A DNA stretch of 38,107 bases, from the IMG/VR virus record IMGVR_UViG_3300042922_000533, positions 1 to 38,107 of that record. One strand, 5' to 3'. Both the position numbers and the translations under genes were made by a program. The DNA is from a virus. This document shows positions 36,695 to 38,107 of the stretch, piece by piece. Position 1 is the stretch's first letter. Each line of letters starts with the position of its first letter. The notes under the pieces were generated by a model, which saw only the letters and a program-made list of their open reading frames with translations, did no database searches and was not told where the DNA came from.

Positions 36695-38107
36695 TCTTTA
36701 TCAACGCCTCTCTAGCTAGCCGGTTCATTTCGCGATCCAATTCATCCAATTCTGACCGTTTGCTTTGAGGAGACATATCGTAATCATTTTGGATTTCACG
36801 GTATTCATTCCTTAAATCGCTAATTTCTCGACTGACTTTGGTAAGATGTTTATAATCATTTACCCTTTCGTATCTCACCTCGTCTCCCTCTTTGTATCCT
36901 GATTGATTCCTCTTCGCTGAATTTCGTTCTTTTGTTAACTTGTCAATCGTGTCATAAAAATCTGTCATAATCTGCCCACCGCCTGTAGAATCAACCGTAA
37001 ACGCATTGACCACAGGTAATTCAGACCATTTCTTTTGTTCTTGAGGTGGGAGTTTCCCTACTTTTAAAGCTTCCAGTAAATTATCCACGCCACTTGTTGC
37101 ATACTTCCCTAATCCGGCACCATATCCGCGAATTAAGTTGTCTGTCTTGTATGGAGAAGTACCTGTTAACTTTCCGATGGTCCGCGCTGTTAAACTTGTT
37201 GTCACTCCGTATTGATCTTCTGGAAGTAAATCTTGGTCACGTCTTGGAACAATTGGTCCACCTGTAAAGAAACTATAGTTAGTTACATTCTCTATGACGG
37301 GAGCTATTCCTGTCAACATGTGTGGAATTTTCGAAATTTCTAATGCTTGGCGCTTTAAAAACTCGTCCCAGGTATCTGGATCATTGCCTTTGATATAATC
37401 CATAATTTGTTCCACTGGATTAGCAAATACAGGTGCTAAATCAAACGGTTTTGGAATCCGTGCCAATTCATCCGTTCCAGGAATAGGCAAGATGAAAAAG
37501 GTGTCTTTCATCCATTTTGGTGTGTTCTCATAGGTTTCTTTCTGTGTCTCGTTGGCTAAAAACTCCATGGACAGATAAGCGCCTATAGCTGGTATCGTAA
37601 CACCTGTTATAGCTCTCGTTGTTGTTCTGACAGGGTTGTGCTTAAATGATCTTGCAATTTTATCTTTACCTTGGATGTTAGCATTCAAGAAAGCAACCGC
37701 TCTGTTCCATTGTTGCATATCTGTTCCCACTCGACCAAAGTCCATTAAATCACGAGATTGAAAGGCTGCCTCTTCGACAGAAGCCCCTTTTTTCATTGCT
37801 CTTCTAAACTCCCCTACTTTTGTGGCTTCTTCTGTATATTCGGACATTGTTTGCAAGGTTTTTAATATCACTTTCCCTAACTCTTTTGGGTTGGTTATGG
37901 TTTTAAAACCTTTTTGATGAAGCTTTCCTTCTCTTTTCAAACTGCTAAGAGTTTCGCGAAGATAATCTCTATCTTGAGATAAATAGTTTCCGTATCCACC
38001 GCCACTTTCTGCCCACTGTTTATAGACACCCTCTTTATTAAAACCTTTGCCCATGAGAGTTTTCCAAAGGCCTATTGGAAGGTCGATGATAGGATTGTAA
38101 CCGTAAT
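36675..38107 (-). CDS. Giant polyvalent/ejection-type virion protein, C-terminal third
   Basis: This is the rest of the gene that starts at 3110; at 37981 it repeats bases 1-127 in the same frame. The unique part (37980-36675) encodes residues 1037-1471. It has helical Gly/Ala blocks (TTRAITGVTIPAIGAYLSME), a region with DELARIPKPFDLAPVFANPV, then KQALEISK-like helices. The last 90 residues are a charged coiled coil (DYKHLTKVSREISDLRNEYR, SELDELDREMNRLAREALIK). ATG 38054 is an internal Met (residue 1013), not the start. The F-D-L-A/P-x-E pattern is typical of the LPD38 region. Confidence 0.88.
   Translation of the reverse strand, partial: YGYNPIIDLPIGLWKTLMGKGFNKEGVYKQWAESGGGYGNYLSQDRDYLRETLSSLKREGKLHQKGFKTITNPKELGKVILKTLQTMSEYTEEATKVGEFRRAMKKGASVEEAAFQSRDLMDFGRVGTDMQQWNRAVAFLNANIQGKDKIARSFKHNPVRTTTRAITGVTIPAIGAYLSMEFLANETQKETYENTPKWMKDTFFILPIPGTDELARIPKPFDLAPVFANPVEQIMDYIKGNDPDTWDEFLKRQALEISKIPHMLTGIAPVIENVTNYSFFTGGPIVPRRDQDLLPEDQYGVTTSLTARTIGKLTGTSPYKTDNLIRGYGAGLGKYATSGVDNLLEALKVGKLPPQEQKKWSELPVVNAFTVDSTGGGQIMTDFYDTIDKLTKERNSAKRNQSGYKEGDEVRYERVNDYKHLTKVSREISDLRNEYREIQNDYDMSPQSKRSELDELDREMNRLAREALIKIGEKKR
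37981..38107. repeat. Terminal direct repeat, right copy (contig closure)
   Basis: Exact copy of bases 1-127. See the left copy for interpretation. Confidence 0.95.

Noticed and set aside
1-38107. CRISPR array, tRNA genes or insertion sequences
   Set aside because: I saw no regularly spaced long repeats, no cloverleaf-like sequence with tRNA box motifs, and no transposase frame. A tRNAscan or ISfinder run would settle this.

Overview
The window is a complete, circularly closed genome of a temperate bacteriophage of a low-GC Gram-positive host, probably a Bacillales bacterium. Bases 1-127 are repeated exactly at 37981-38107. This is what a circular contig looks like when an assembler leaves a 127-base overlap, so the unit genome is 37,980 bp. 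One reading frame runs through the junction without a break (minus strand, from 3110 through 1/37980 to 36675, 1471 aa), which confirms closure. Host type is inferred from AT-rich DNA, strong AGGAGG-type ribosome sites, many TTG/GTG starts and genes typical of Bacillota phages (PBSX-type terminase, RinA, Gp157, Sak/DUF1071, YqaI-like, DUF4373 initiator, choline-binding-type endolysin repeats).

Layout, mostly minus strand and read from high to low coordinates. (1) Lysogeny switch at 29.4-31.9 kb: CI-like repressor (+), divergent Cro-like and Xis-like genes (-), and a tyrosine integrase (+). An 18-bp operator (GTTTCC-N5-GG-N2-AAC/T) recurs here and also 5 kb away. (2) Early operon, 29.8 kb down to 15.1 kb: small proteins, HNH nucleases, Gp157, Sak annealing protein, ThyX, a DnaD-like initiator with phased iterons inside its gene, a DnaC-like loader, Nmad1, SSB, a sigma-like protein, dUTPase, a RuvC-like resolvase and the late activator RinA. 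A forward-strand island (24.08-25.08 kb) with its own promoters, operators and terminators interrupts it. (3) Late control, 14.8-15.1 kb: promoter, leader, strong intrinsic terminator, then a structured leader in front of the terminase genes. (4) Late operon, 14.77 kb down through the origin to 36.5 kb: small and large terminase, portal, scaffold, capsid, adaptor, SGNH tail fibre, tail nozzle, two minor virion proteins and a giant ejection-type protein, with several internal terminators. (5) Lysis, 35.2-36.4 kb: holin and amidase. (6) A second repressor-controlled minus operon, 34.8 down to 31.95 kb: small membrane and zinc-ribbon proteins, an FtsK/SpoIIIE-type ATPase and a replication-relaxation-type protein, a module usually linked to plasmids and ICEs.

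No tape measure, tail tube, sheath or baseplate gene is visible. The portal/adaptor/nozzle/ejection-protein set points to a short-tailed (podovirus-like) virion, which is uncommon for a temperate phage of Bacillota. There is no phage DNA polymerase, primase or helicase, so replication must use host machinery recruited by the initiator and loader. I saw no tRNA, CRISPR array, insertion sequence or reverse transcriptase.
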